Shown piece by piece: positions 10,971 to 20,566 of a DNA stretch of 64,000 bases. The DNA is taken from assembly GCA_030789695.1 (NCBI GenBank), contig CM061132.1, positions 154,114,817-154,178,816 on the forward strand, in the 5' to 3' direction. Position 1 is the stretch's first letter; each line of letters opens with the position of its first letter. The notes below the pieces were generated by a model. The model was not told the origin of the DNA and made no database searches. It saw only the letters and a list, made by a program, of their open reading frames with translations. The position numbers and the translations under genes were made by a program. The stretch is from Scilla litardierei (lineage: Eukaryota; Streptophyta; Magnoliopsida; Asparagales; Asparagaceae).

Positions 10971-11506
10971 CTTTAGAGGAAGGCCATTCATTGCCATCAT
11001 TCTCATAGCACTCCCTAATCGATGCCAGCGTCTTCCCCCTGAAGTCCTGAATCGTCACCCTCCTTTTATTCGACAACTGTCCCCATATAAACAATCACCA
11101 AAATTAAAACCCTAAAAAACAAAACCACAATCAATACAAATGGTTTCTCAATGAAATCAAGACGAACCCTGCAGATTATGAGATCGCCCTCGCCGTCATA
11201 CTCCATCGATCTATTCTTCTCCCCTTTCTCTTCATCCTCTTCTTCTGGCCCCTCCACATGCTTCTCCTCGTCTTGCTGCTGAGCTCCTTGCTCTTGTTCT
11301 TGATGTAATTTGATATCCCTCTTCGATAGAAGGAAGGACTCAAGGACGTGGCGGACGAATCGCTTGCGCTCGGGGACAGAGAGGTCGATGCCCAGCTTGT
11401 CCGCCGCCATGGATCGAACCTTGAACTCGGTGGTCTCCTCCTTATCGCCATGGACCGCCCCTCCACCAGCTTCTCCTCGATCATTTCTGGATCCTTTCGA
11501 GAGTTG
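10971..11506 (-). pseudogene. KELP: KELP-type transcriptional coactivator (DEK_C + PC4/p15), broken
   Basis: KELP is a plant single-stranded-DNA-binding RNA polymerase II coactivator with a DEK_C N-terminus and a PC4 C-terminus. Exon 1 (about 11506-11168) encodes the DEK_C part (TEFKVRSMAADKLGIDLS, then FVRHVLESFLL), an acidic linker and GDLIICR. Exon 2 (11076-10971) encodes LSNKRRVTIQDFRGKTLASI up to ENDGNEWPSSKG. The 91-bp intron (11167-11077) has a GT donor and an ACAG acceptor, and exon 2 ends at AAAG before GTAC. Three defects: homology runs upstream of the first in-frame ATG (11410) into another frame near 11445-11449 (one base missing); it then ends at KDPEMIEEK, where the TIR element begins two bases further on, so the original start appears lost; and the last exon is not found. 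A start at 11410 would lack half of DEK_C. Confidence 0.75.
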
Positions 11507-11869
11507 CTTCGCGCACCCACCGTTTTACTCCGCGCACATACCACTATTTACAAGTTTGCCATTCAACGGAATTGAAAAGGGGACTTCTTTGCGCACCTAC
11601 GGTTTTTTCTCCGCACACATACTGCTATAGTGTTTACTCGGATCATATATCAAAAAAATATTATTACTTACGTTTTTGCTCCGTGAATAACCGGGAATAC
11701 AAAAAATACCCATAATCCAAAATACCGTAAATTCAATTAATACAATCATAAAACAAAGTTTAGACATATATTTATGGACTGAAAGAAGATCCAAATCGTG
11801 ATAAAAGTTTATCAAACAATTTTATGTAGATTGCGAAGAAATATGAAGAACGAGAAGAAAACTTTTAGT

Positions 11870-12830
11870 GCACTAACGATTTTTGAGATGGAATTTTAGC
11901 AAGATGAGCACAACGGGCAAAAAATTTTGCTTGTGCTCACGGAAAAAATTTAGTTTGTGGATCAATTTTTACTCAACGCGAACAACATGCAAACTTTGTG
12001 CATGTTGTGCGCGTTAAGAAAATCTAGACGGTGAAAGCTAAAATTACTCAACGGGCTGCCGGTTGAGAAAATATGAAACATTGAACAACAATTTTTCTTA
12101 TCGTGCACAACAATTTTGCATGTCGTGCGCGTTGAGAAAAATTGTTCAATGTTGCATTTTTCTCTCATCGCACACAACAAACAAACATTTTGCAAGTTGT
12201 GCTCGATGACAAAAAATGAAACACTGAACAATTTACGCGATGAGAAAAATTGAAACAATGATAAATTTTCCACAACGTGCACAACAGTCAAAAATTTTGC
12301 ATGTTGTGTACGATGAGAAAAAATCGAGACGATAATAAATTTTCCTCAACACGAACAACAGTCAAAAAATTTGCATGTTGTGCACATTGAGTAAAATTGT
12401 TCAGTGTCTCATTTTTTTCTCATCGCGCACAACAGTCAAAATTTTTGTCTGTTATATGCACGCAAAAATTTGAAACACTGAAAAATTTTGCTTGTTGTGC
12501 ACGATGAGTAAAAATGAAACAATGATAAATTTTTCTCAACGCACACAACTGTCAAAAATTTTACCTGTTGTGCTCGATAAGAAAAAATGGAATAATTGGT
12601 TAGTGTTTCATTTTTTTTCTTAACAGACACAATGGGCAAAAACTGTTGTGTGCGTTGAGAAAAATTTATCATTATTTCAATTTTTTTCTCATCGCGGACA
12701 ACAAGTAAAATTTTTGCATGGTGTGTCCGTTAAGAAAAAGTTGTTCAGTCGTTCATTTTTTTCTCAACGCACACAACATGCAAATTAGTTGTGCGGGTTG
12801 AGGAATATCAGTTTGTGAATCAATTTTTCT
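11870..12830. repeat. Array of imperfect palindromes inside the left arm
   Basis: Roughly ten units of 60-90 bp each pair ctcaacgcacacaac with a nearby gttgtgcgcgttgag, separated by aatttttgcatg-like spacers. The motif is inverted within each unit and repeated in tandem. A shorter version with ctcaccgcacacaac/ctgtgcgcggtgag occurs at about 14755-14935 on the other side. Confidence 0.75.
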
Positions 12831-13508
12831 CATATGTTAATTCACAGGCACTCCCATGTTGATTCACGGGCATTCATGTATGTTCACAAGCGAACTTACA
12901 TCCTCAGGTATACAGGGTCGCCCACGAGCCCTCTACTCACAATTTATTCTCATCCTCTTCTCCTCTATCACAACATCCGTAAGTTGTGCCAAATTATTTG
13001 TTTGGTTTATCACTGACTGTGACTGTTGGGAAAGTGAGACCCGCCCCAGTAGATTTTGATGATGTACACAAGTGATATGAGTACTAACATATTTATTTCA
13101 AGTGTGTGTAGGATTATTATATAGCCATGAAGCTTTTTTTAATTCATCAGAAAAAATCCATGAAGCTGTTAAGCGCATTGTGAAGTAAATCGTGGAACTT
13201 AGAGTCAAGATCAAAAGTCTATTATCGGGCCATGAATTGAAGAATATAAAGGATGTGACTTATAAAGCTTATGAAGACTTAAGATCAAGGGGAAACTGCT
13301 CAAGATGAAGAATGAAGAACAAGTGCTAGTGAAGTGTGTTTATGTAAGTTATAGTTTAAAAATGTTAAAGCCAATGTATATTTGTTACACACACAAAAAA
13401 ATTCTAGGAAAATAGTTTTTAAATATGTTAAACTATATAGTACTTTAAGTTAATTTTTATAAAATATTTTCAAGTGTTTTTAAGTATAAAAACTCATGTA
13501 TCAACAAA

Positions 13509-13660
13509 TAGCTGACTATCCTAGCCAGATAGCCGACAACTTGCATGAAGATTTTATTCAAAATTAACTTACTATCAAAATAATAGCCAACTATCCTTGA
13601 AAATAGCCGACTATATGGGTGAAATAGCCGACTATTCTCCAGAATAGCCAACTATCTGGG
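13509..13660. repeat. Phased TAGCCGACTAT motif array in the solo LTR
   Basis: Copies of TAGCYRACTAT start at 13509, 13530, 13584, 13604, 13625 and 13645, that is at 20-21 bp steps apart from one gap. The motif is near-palindromic (ATAGCCGACTAT), and the sequence between copies is not conserved. Confidence 0.8.
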
Positions 13661-13779
13661 TCAACTATGACAGATTTGATAGTTTTATTTAAATTTAAAC
13701 TAGTCGTTTACAAGTTGTTAGACGAGAGTTTTGAGCAGATTTTAAGCTGATTTTGTGCTAATAATTCTCTATAAATAGT

Positions 13780-13787
13780 TATGATTT
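13780..13787 (+). promoter_or_regulatory. LTR TATA box
   Basis: TATAAATA downstream of the motif array, in the place expected for the U3/R promoter of the solo LTR. Confidence 0.6.
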
Positions 13788-15569
13788 CAGATTTTTATAC
13801 ACAATAATTCTTATTAAAAAGAAATATCTCTATTACTCAAAAGTTCTCAAAATCTATGTTTCGCTATTCTTTGTTAAATGCTACTGATTTTAATTCTTTT
13901 GTGCAATTTTTTTAAGATAATTTTCAGTTTCATTTTAGCCTTTCAACAGTACTTATTTTATTTGATCTCCAAGCTTAAGGCTTTCATCTTTGAGATTCAA
14001 ATTACAAGTCTACTATTTTATTCTTTGTGTTTTAAATTCATATTCTTTTTCAAAGATTAAAATCTTGAATATTTGATCTCTAAAAGTCTAAGTGCATAAA
14101 TTTTGAAGATCAATTTTCAAGACAAACCATTTGATCAAATCGTGTTTCTTTTACATCATTTGTGTGATCAAAAGTTTCAGATTTTCTAAAGCCATATTTC
14201 ACACTTATAAATTATTGGTATATAGGAAATCGTGTACTCGTCTTCGTATCTTTTGTAAAGTCTTTGGAGAAGACTTGGGTATTGTAATTCCCGTGCTATA
14301 AGGGAAATTGGTGTTGTAAATCCTAGTTGGTTGTAACTAGGTGTGTGCGTTGAAAATTCCTAGCGAGGAAAGCTAGGTGCTTGTATTGCTTGTTGCAATA
14401 GTGGATTAAATGCCGAGGGAGGTCGGGGACTGGACGTATGTCAAGTTTGGGTCAAACCAGGATAAAATCTCTGTGTCTGTGATGTGATTATTTCTCTCTG
14501 ACTCTTCATTTATTATTGCTTGTACTATTTTATTTCCGTTGTAACTCACATTTTTACAAGCATATAACATTTGTGTTGATTAAGTACATGTGAGGTAACT
14601 CTCATTTAAGACTTAGGCAACAATTTAGAAGGACTTTTATTAAGAGAAAAAGTTTATTATTTGTTGACAACCCTATTTTTCCCCCCTTCTAGTGTTGTGT
14701 GCAATCCACAGGGATCGTATAGTGACATGAGAATCCGTAAATTGAACTGACAAAAATTTCTCACCACACACAACATGCAAAAAATTTGCTTATTGTGCAC
14801 AGTGAATAAAAGTGGATACAATGACAAAAAATTCTCACCGCACACAAGCAACCCGAAAAAAAATTGAATGCTGTGCGCGGTGAGAAATTTTGGTAAGTGA
14901 AACACTTTTTACTCACCGCACACAACTGACAAATTTTAGCATGGGTATTTCTATGTTTTTTAAATTGACGTTTCATTACTTTTCAAAACACTGTAGCGGT
15001 ATGTGCGCGGAGAAAAACGGTAGGTGCGCAAAGAAGTTCTCATCCAAAAATCCATTTCAATATTCCCTTTTGCCCTTGTTACTTTTGGAATTTAAGGCCT
15101 CGTTTGGCTACGGAGGAGGTAAACAAACATCCACTTTTTTAATGGATGTATTTATTGCAACCTCTATTTTGTTATCTCATACCTCCACTTAAAAAGTAAT
15201 GAAGGTTAGTCTACCTTTGTGACTTTTGGAAGAATAATAGAGCTATCTTACCTTTATTTTTAAAAGAAAGAAAATAAAAGTCAAGTTTTGGAGAGAAAAA
15301 AGAAGATGTTTCATGCATTTAAAAAATAACTGTTACGTGCATTTAAAAAACTAGCCGTTACATACATTTAAAAAATTAGTCGTTAAAAAACTTTAATAAA
15401 ACTAGCCTTTTTAAAAAAAACTAGACATTAGACAGTAGCTATCTATCTCAGTTTTCGTGCATCCTTTATCTATAAATATTGACACATATCATAGTCATCT
15501 CTCAAACTTAAAAAATAATTCTTCACTGCTCTCTAATTTTGTTTATCATGAATTCATGACTTTGACAGC

Positions 15570-15885
15570 GATTGAGCGAAGATGCAGATGAAGTGGTGTT
15601 CGATGACATTCTTAGGATATTTGAGGATCCAGTTGTGCCACGTCCAAAGACACTTCTTTATTAACTGACACTATGTATGTTACAGAAATGCTCGAGGGTC
15701 ATCCTGAACGTTGCAAGCAAGAGTTTCGAATGGAACCTCATATATTTAAAGCGTTTGTCTGTCAACTAATAGAAAGTCACATTCTTCGAAACATATGTCG
15801 AGATTTCCCATTTCTAAGGTCTGTATTGACTTAAAATGAAGATGAAGTATTTCTATGCGCCATATACACTACAAAAAAATTGAAT
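15570..15885 (+). pseudogene. Harbinger transposase N-terminal relic
   Basis: The frame starting at ATG 15673 reads MYVTEMLEGHPERCKQEFRM and continues HIFKAFVCQLIESHIL. It matches the conserved region ahead of the DDE domain in plant PIF/Harbinger transposases (LLxGHxxRCxxxFRMxxxxFxxLC). A stop at 15832-15834 interrupts the frame, after which NEDEVFLCAIYT continues in the same frame (the EEEVAIFL region of intact proteins). Upstream, DEVVFDDILRIF is readable from about 15590, before another stop. No catalytic DDE residues are present. The rest may have been lost before the gypsy insertion at 15941. Confidence 0.7.
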
Positions 15886-15940
15886 AAGTATACAAGCTAT
15901 AACATTATAAATAGGAGAATCAAAGACTTTGATTTCATGT

Positions 15941-17286
15941 TGTTTCAGAGTGTTTTCTCACTACAAAATCGTTGACCGTGGACTGCCCGGTCAACGTGGT
16001 CAAGGGGCCGATTAGGGTCCCTTGGGTGCGTCGAGCGTATGTAGACGCGTCGCGAATCGGAGATATAGTCGACGCAGAGCACGTCAGCTGGGCCGGGTCT
16101 GGATCCTCGGCCTCTGGGGGGCTGAGGGGAAGCCTCGGCCCGGTGTGAGGTGCTCGGCCTCGGACGGTCGGGCGACGAGGGGAAGCCTCGGCGCCTTGGC
16201 TTGACGCGCGACCGACGTGGAGCTGAGGGGAAGCCTCCGCTCGGATGGGTGCGCTCGGCCTCAGTCGGTCGGACGACGAGGGGTAGCCTCGGTCGTCTCT
16301 CTTGATGCGCGGCCGGCGTGGAGCTGAGGGGAAGCCTCGGCTCAGATGGATGTGCTCGGCCTCGGTCTCTCCTGGCGTCGAGGGGTGGCCTCAGCAGAGC
16401 GACTGTCTTCTGGTGGTGGAAACGAACGGGCTCGGGGACGAGGGCGCTCGGCTCCGGCTGTGATGACGCTAAGGGGTAGCCTCGGCGCCGCGGGATCTCT
16501 TGGACCTGAATGGACGAAAGATCTCGTCAGGGGGGTCGGACCTTGGTTCCGACCGAATCCCCTCCGATGCCAAAGTCAGATCTTGTCTGAGGGAAGCTCG
16601 GTGGGATCGGGCTCGGTTCACGGAGAGACCGAGCCCCCATCCTCGAGCCGAGCTATGGAGGAGAAATATGTAAAGGCGGAAGAAGGTGTAAGATGGAGTT
16701 GGTGATACCTCTGTTGTAGATCGTCCAGATCCCCCCTCTGGATGATGACCATCCTCCCCTCATATAGGTGACTCCTCCTAATAATGTGCCATGATGTGAC
16801 ATCATGGCCATCATTCATGGGGACGTGCAAATGTGGGAAGTTTTGACCTCCACTAATTGCGCCCATCTTGATGAGGAGATGAATGTCCTAAAGGTGGCCA
16901 TGATGGCTGGAGTGATGGACTCGGGTGGTTGCCATATCTGGCGGGCCTTGATGGCTGGAGAGTGACGGCCATTTAAGTCGGGCCATTAAGCCGAGCCATG
17001 ATGGCTATAGAGTGAAGGTCATTTAAGTCGGGCCATTAAGCCGAGCCATTAAGCCGAGCCATGATGGCTAGAGAGTGATGGCCTTGGACGGTTGCCATAT
17101 TTGGCGGATGCTTCCTTGATTTGGGCCTCGATTTCCTCCACTGAGGAAGTGGGCCTTCGTCATGGGTGGAGAATCGCGGCCCGCCCGTGAGATCCTTGGG
17201 CCGAGGCCTCAAGGTCGTAGTAATCCGGTTGACCAGTCATAGTTGACTTTGCTCTTACAGGCCCGGTCAGAATAGTCCCGTCAACA
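15941..17286 (-). repeat. 3' LTR of the Tat-like element
   Basis: Same length as the right LTR. From 16121 to 16490 it carries seven copies of GMYGAGGGGWAGCCTCGGC spaced alternately about 47 and 54 bp, each able to form a CGAGG-N5-CCTCG stem. Open frames here arise from the GC-rich repeats. Confidence 0.9.
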
Positions 17287-17303
17287 GCCCCCATCTTCTG
17301 AGC
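17287..17303 (-). promoter_or_regulatory. Polypurine tract of the Tat-like element
   Basis: On the minus strand GCTCAGAAGATGGGGGC directly abuts the LTR start TGTTGACGGG. This is the plus-strand priming site for reverse transcription. Confidence 0.75.
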
Positions 17304-17426
17304 TCTACCATTGCTGAGGTGGAGGTCGGGAGATGTAGTATAATGGGGAAGAAGCTGCACTCTCTGCAAAAACTTTGGTCCGTCTTGCGGAGTTGGCTGG
17401 GGACGATAGATCGTCAGTCCGAGATC

Positions 17427-17738
17427 CGTTCGGTTGCGAGGGGAGTCGCCCATCAACTTACGGCCGACAAAGGAGATTCGTTCAGTGGCGAGGGGAGTTG
17501 CCCCTCGGCTTACGGCCGACGAAGGAGGTTCGTTCGGTGGCGAGGGGAGTTGCCCCTCGACTTACGACCGACGAAGGAGGTTCGTTCGGTGGCGAGGGGA
17601 GTTGCCCCTCGACTTGCGGCCGACGAAGGAGGTTCGTTCGGTGGCGAGGGGAGTTGCCCCTCGACTTACGGCCGATGAAGGAGATTTGTTCGGTGGCGAA
17701 GGGAGTTTCCCCTTGACGTACGGCCGACGAAGAGGCGA
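17427..17738. repeat. 52-bp minisatellite, six units, next to the 3' LTR
   Basis: Units start with cgttcggtggcgagg at 17427, 17479, 17531, 17583, 17635 and 17687, exactly 52 bp apart, each with gttgcccctcgacttacggc. The array lies about 120 bp inside the polypurine tract, in the 3' untranslated part of the element. 52 is not a multiple of three and the unit lacks stops, so several frames on both strands stay open; those are not genes. Confidence 0.95.
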
Positions 17739-18435
17739 GGACCTTATGAATATTTTCGAAGATTCCATGGTGGCGCTCTGCCACTACTTCGTCCCGCTCG
17801 GGTGGATGCAGGAGCGGTTCGGCAAGCGGGGACCCAGCAGTACGGTCGAAGGAGCTGTTTGGACGCTCGAACTCGGACGACTGTGCTTCGGCTTGGTTTG
17901 CGACGAGAGCTCGACATGGCTGGTATCTCGGCTTTGAGCTCGGACTATGCTGGATTGGGTGGGTTGGCCCAGGTAGATCTGCTTCATGTTTGTGTAATTT
18001 CACAAGGCTGAAATCCCCAAGCTTCTCGTTGATGTTTGTCAGCACATTCCCAGTCCCCACATGGTCACAAAAGACCACACACCACTATTTTGATAACCCA
18101 GAGACTTTGTGTAACGACTGGTTTTTGTATGATTGGATTATCAGTGTGTTTTGCTTGTGATGGTGTGTTCTCTCCTTGTGTGGTTTCCATTTCCATAGTT
18201 CTCGCTTTCATTCATCTCGTTGAGACTTCCTAGCTTTCGTTTTCTTTCCTTGTGATGTGATCTTCTAGGTTCTTCCTTAGAATCAAAGAATTCGGAGTAA
18301 GTCACTCGTGACGAGCTTCATATTGATCATATCTTAGAGTATAAATCGATCCTAGAAGCCATAGAAATCTTCCCGAAGCTTCGCGCTTCGAATCGGCACT
18401 TTTCGTGCACGTTAGTTGGTTCAAGAAGATCGACC

Positions 18436-18691
18436 GACCGACTAGATTCCAATTTAGTCGGTCAGGAAATCAACTGGAACCGACTAGTTCCTTGAATCAA
18501 TTATTCAGGAGTTACTGTTTACTCTTAGTCGGTCTAAGAACGTTCATCGACCGACTAGATGCTAAACTAGTCGGTCAGTAATTGTTCATGGACCGACTAA
18601 CTCTAAATCCTATTTTCGTTCAGGAGTTACTGTTTACACTTAGTCGGTCTGCGTTGGTCGACCGACCGACTAGTTGCCAAACCAGTCGGTC
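18436..18691. repeat. Three 28-bp palindromes at about 114-bp period
   Basis: At 18436-18463, 18549-18576 and 18664-18691 the form is GACCGACTAG-N8-CTAGTCGGTC with one or two changes. They sit in a tandem repeat of about 115 bp (caggagttac at 18506 and 18621). The 3' LTR repeats them at 24604, 24717 and 24832. Confidence 0.9.
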
Positions 18692-18758
18692 AGTGGTTGT
18701 TCTTTGACCGACTAGTCTGTGTTAAAACCCTAATTTCTGGGCAGCCGCCAGCCTAGCC

Positions 18759-18766
18759 TATAAATA
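18759..18766 (+). promoter_or_regulatory. LTR TATA box (copy at 24927-24934)
   Basis: TATAAATA in cctataaataccc, downstream of the palindromes, as expected for the U3 promoter. Confidence 0.65.
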
Positions 18767-19683
18767 CCCAACCCAATCGTTTTCTTCTTCTCCAACACGA
18801 CCCTAAGCCCTAGTTTCTTCCCCTCTAAGCCCCCATCTTCCTCCTAGCTTCAATCCTTCATTCCAAGCCCTAAATCCATCATCCAATCCATCCATTCACT
18901 CTATCTACCTCTCATCTTCCCTAAAATCTCACCAAAATCCGTCAAAACCCCAAAATCCCCCAAAACCCTAGTTTCCCCAAACTTCTCCGTTTGCTTCCAG
19001 ATCTAATCCTAGGGTTCCCCGGAGTGTTTCTTCCGCCTCCTCTCGGTAAGAAATCGATCTACCGTTGTTTTCATATCCTATTGTAATTTTTATGAAACCC
19101 TAATAAAATACTTGTGTTTTGATGATTGTTCCCCATAACAGCGATTCCCCGTAGGCTAGCATCCGCGGAAACAAACCATAGTGACCGTCATCCCCGGTGC
19201 TAGGCAAGTGAAACTTGCACTTCTTGGTTTGGGCCATGTCTTAGGCCATTTCCCTTGTTTTAGCGTAAAAGAGACTAAACGGTGAAAGGATAGCCGTTTA
19301 GACGCCCTTGACCTAGCTTGACAACGAAGCTAGATCCGTCACCCTCATCATGCTCATATGTCACATTTACTTTAAATTAACGGTACGCGAATATGTTCAT
19401 TGCATTGCATTTTGCCTGTCACGTTTAAATTCCATTAACGGTACGCAATTATCTGTTCATGGCATTGCATAGTGATTATTTATCGTGATTGCGTAGCACA
19501 CGCTACAATACCATGTTTCCTGGCTCGTGTTCCAGAAGCGAGCCCTGTAGTTGGAAACCCCAACGCTCGGATACCGGATAGGTGCACCCCTATGCCAAAC
19601 ACACACTTATTTTCCTGGCTCGTGACCAGAAGCGAGCATAATGAGTTGCTAACCACAACGCTCGTCACATGTGGGTGGGGTAA

Positions 19684-19948
19684 GAGATAAGCGGACTGAG
19701 CCCGAGTTGACCTGATCCGCCTTTCGGGCCAGCAAGTGGACTCTCTAGTGTTTAAGTGACTGATAGTGATAGAGATAAGCGGACTGAGCCCGAGTTGGCC
19801 TGATCCGCCTTTCCGGCCAGCAGGTGGACTCTCTATGCACTAAGTGATAAGTGTTATTAATAGTGATAGAGATAAGCGGACTGAGCCACGAGCTGGCCAG
19901 CAGGTGGACTCTCTATGCACTAAGTGATGAGTGTTAAATGATAAGTGA
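19684..19948. repeat. Tandem repeat of 88-97 bp in the Tekay-like LTR
   Basis: Units start gagataagcggactgagcc at 19684, 19772 and 19869; the third has an internal deletion. The copy in the 3' LTR is at 25852-26116. Confidence 0.9.
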
Positions 19949-20566
19949 TTAGTGAATTGGTAGCTTTTGCTACATCGTGCATGCTTGTCTCTCTTTTAAA
20001 TTGTTGCATCATACTTAACTGCCATGTCATTGCTTAATATTATAATTGCTAGGTTGTTAGTTACTTTCAGTTTCCTTGCACAAGTCTTTCCAGACTTGCT
20101 GACATGTGCCCCTCTCTCTTTTGGGTGTCACATGTTAGACCCAGAGCCAGAGCTTTGTTGCAGGGGATATGGTGTTGCTGATGTTTGCTGTGGTGGTGAG
20201 TGGACACCAGGGGCCTGTCTTGAAGACCGCTCGTGCTCACTTCCTTTTTAGGTTTGCTGTTAGTCTTTGGTGCGTGGCACCTTTGTATGTAAGTTATACT
20301 CTGTTGGCCGTGTTGGGCCTTAGCTTTTCCCTTTTGAGCCTGGTGGCTTTTCTGTGATATTGTAATTTATTCATGGATATTCAGGGATTCAATAAATTGC
20401 TTATTGTCTCATTTTCTTATTGTTATCTTTGTTTCGTATCGCATTTGCAAGGACTTGCCATAATAAGTGTTTATTTACGCTTATCAGACTTGGAGCCTCA
20501 CAGCTTCAAGTTTGTGCGGACCTTCTCACGCCTCGCCTCCACGTTTTTGGGAAGCGGGGCGTGACA

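Larger units (their letters stand above)
13024..14721 (+). mobile_element. Solo LTR of a SIRE/Maximus-type Copia element
   Basis: It starts TGTTGGGAAAG and its last 100 bp (aggcaac, gaaggactttt, cccccttctagtgttgtgtg, ccacagggatc) match the U5 end of the LTRs at 34274-36010 and 49200-50830. The 5-bp duplication GTGAC flanks it (13019-13023 and 14722-14726). No internal region is present, so it is a solo LTR left by recombination. The last bases are GTATA instead of the expected CA, probably mutation. It is inserted in the TIR element. Confidence 0.82.
11509..15041. mobile_element. Terminal-inverted-repeat (foldback-like) element, non-coding
   Basis: The left end GAGAGTTGCTTCGCGCACCC (11509) matches the complement of the right end, GAGAACTTCTTTGCGCACCT (ending 15041). 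The match continues through CCGTTTT, CTCCGCGCACATACC and CTA, about 45-55 bp in all. A second, tandem copy of this end sits at about 11579-11633. Just inside both ends lie arrays of CGCACACAAC/GTTGTGCGCG palindromes. No transposase is encoded. A clean TSD is not visible: GATCCTTTC on the left and ATCCAAAAA on the right share only ATCC. Long subrepeat-bearing arms suggest a foldback or Mutator-like derivative; the superfamily is uncertain. Confidence 0.65.
18110..20566 (+). repeat. 5' LTR of the Tekay-like element
   Basis: It holds, in order, 115-bp repeats with palindromes (18436-18691), a TATA box (18759), a C-rich leader with many accctaa phrases, a 240-bp block of 88-97 bp repeats (19684-19948), and the GAAGCGGGGCGTGACA end. 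Small frames inside it appear twice in the window only because the LTR does. Confidence 0.95.

Noticed and set aside
17319..18078. Overlapping long ORFs on both strands (up to 198 codons)
   Set aside because: They read a 52-bp repeat without stops in several frames; no protein family fits and the repeat explains the open frames.
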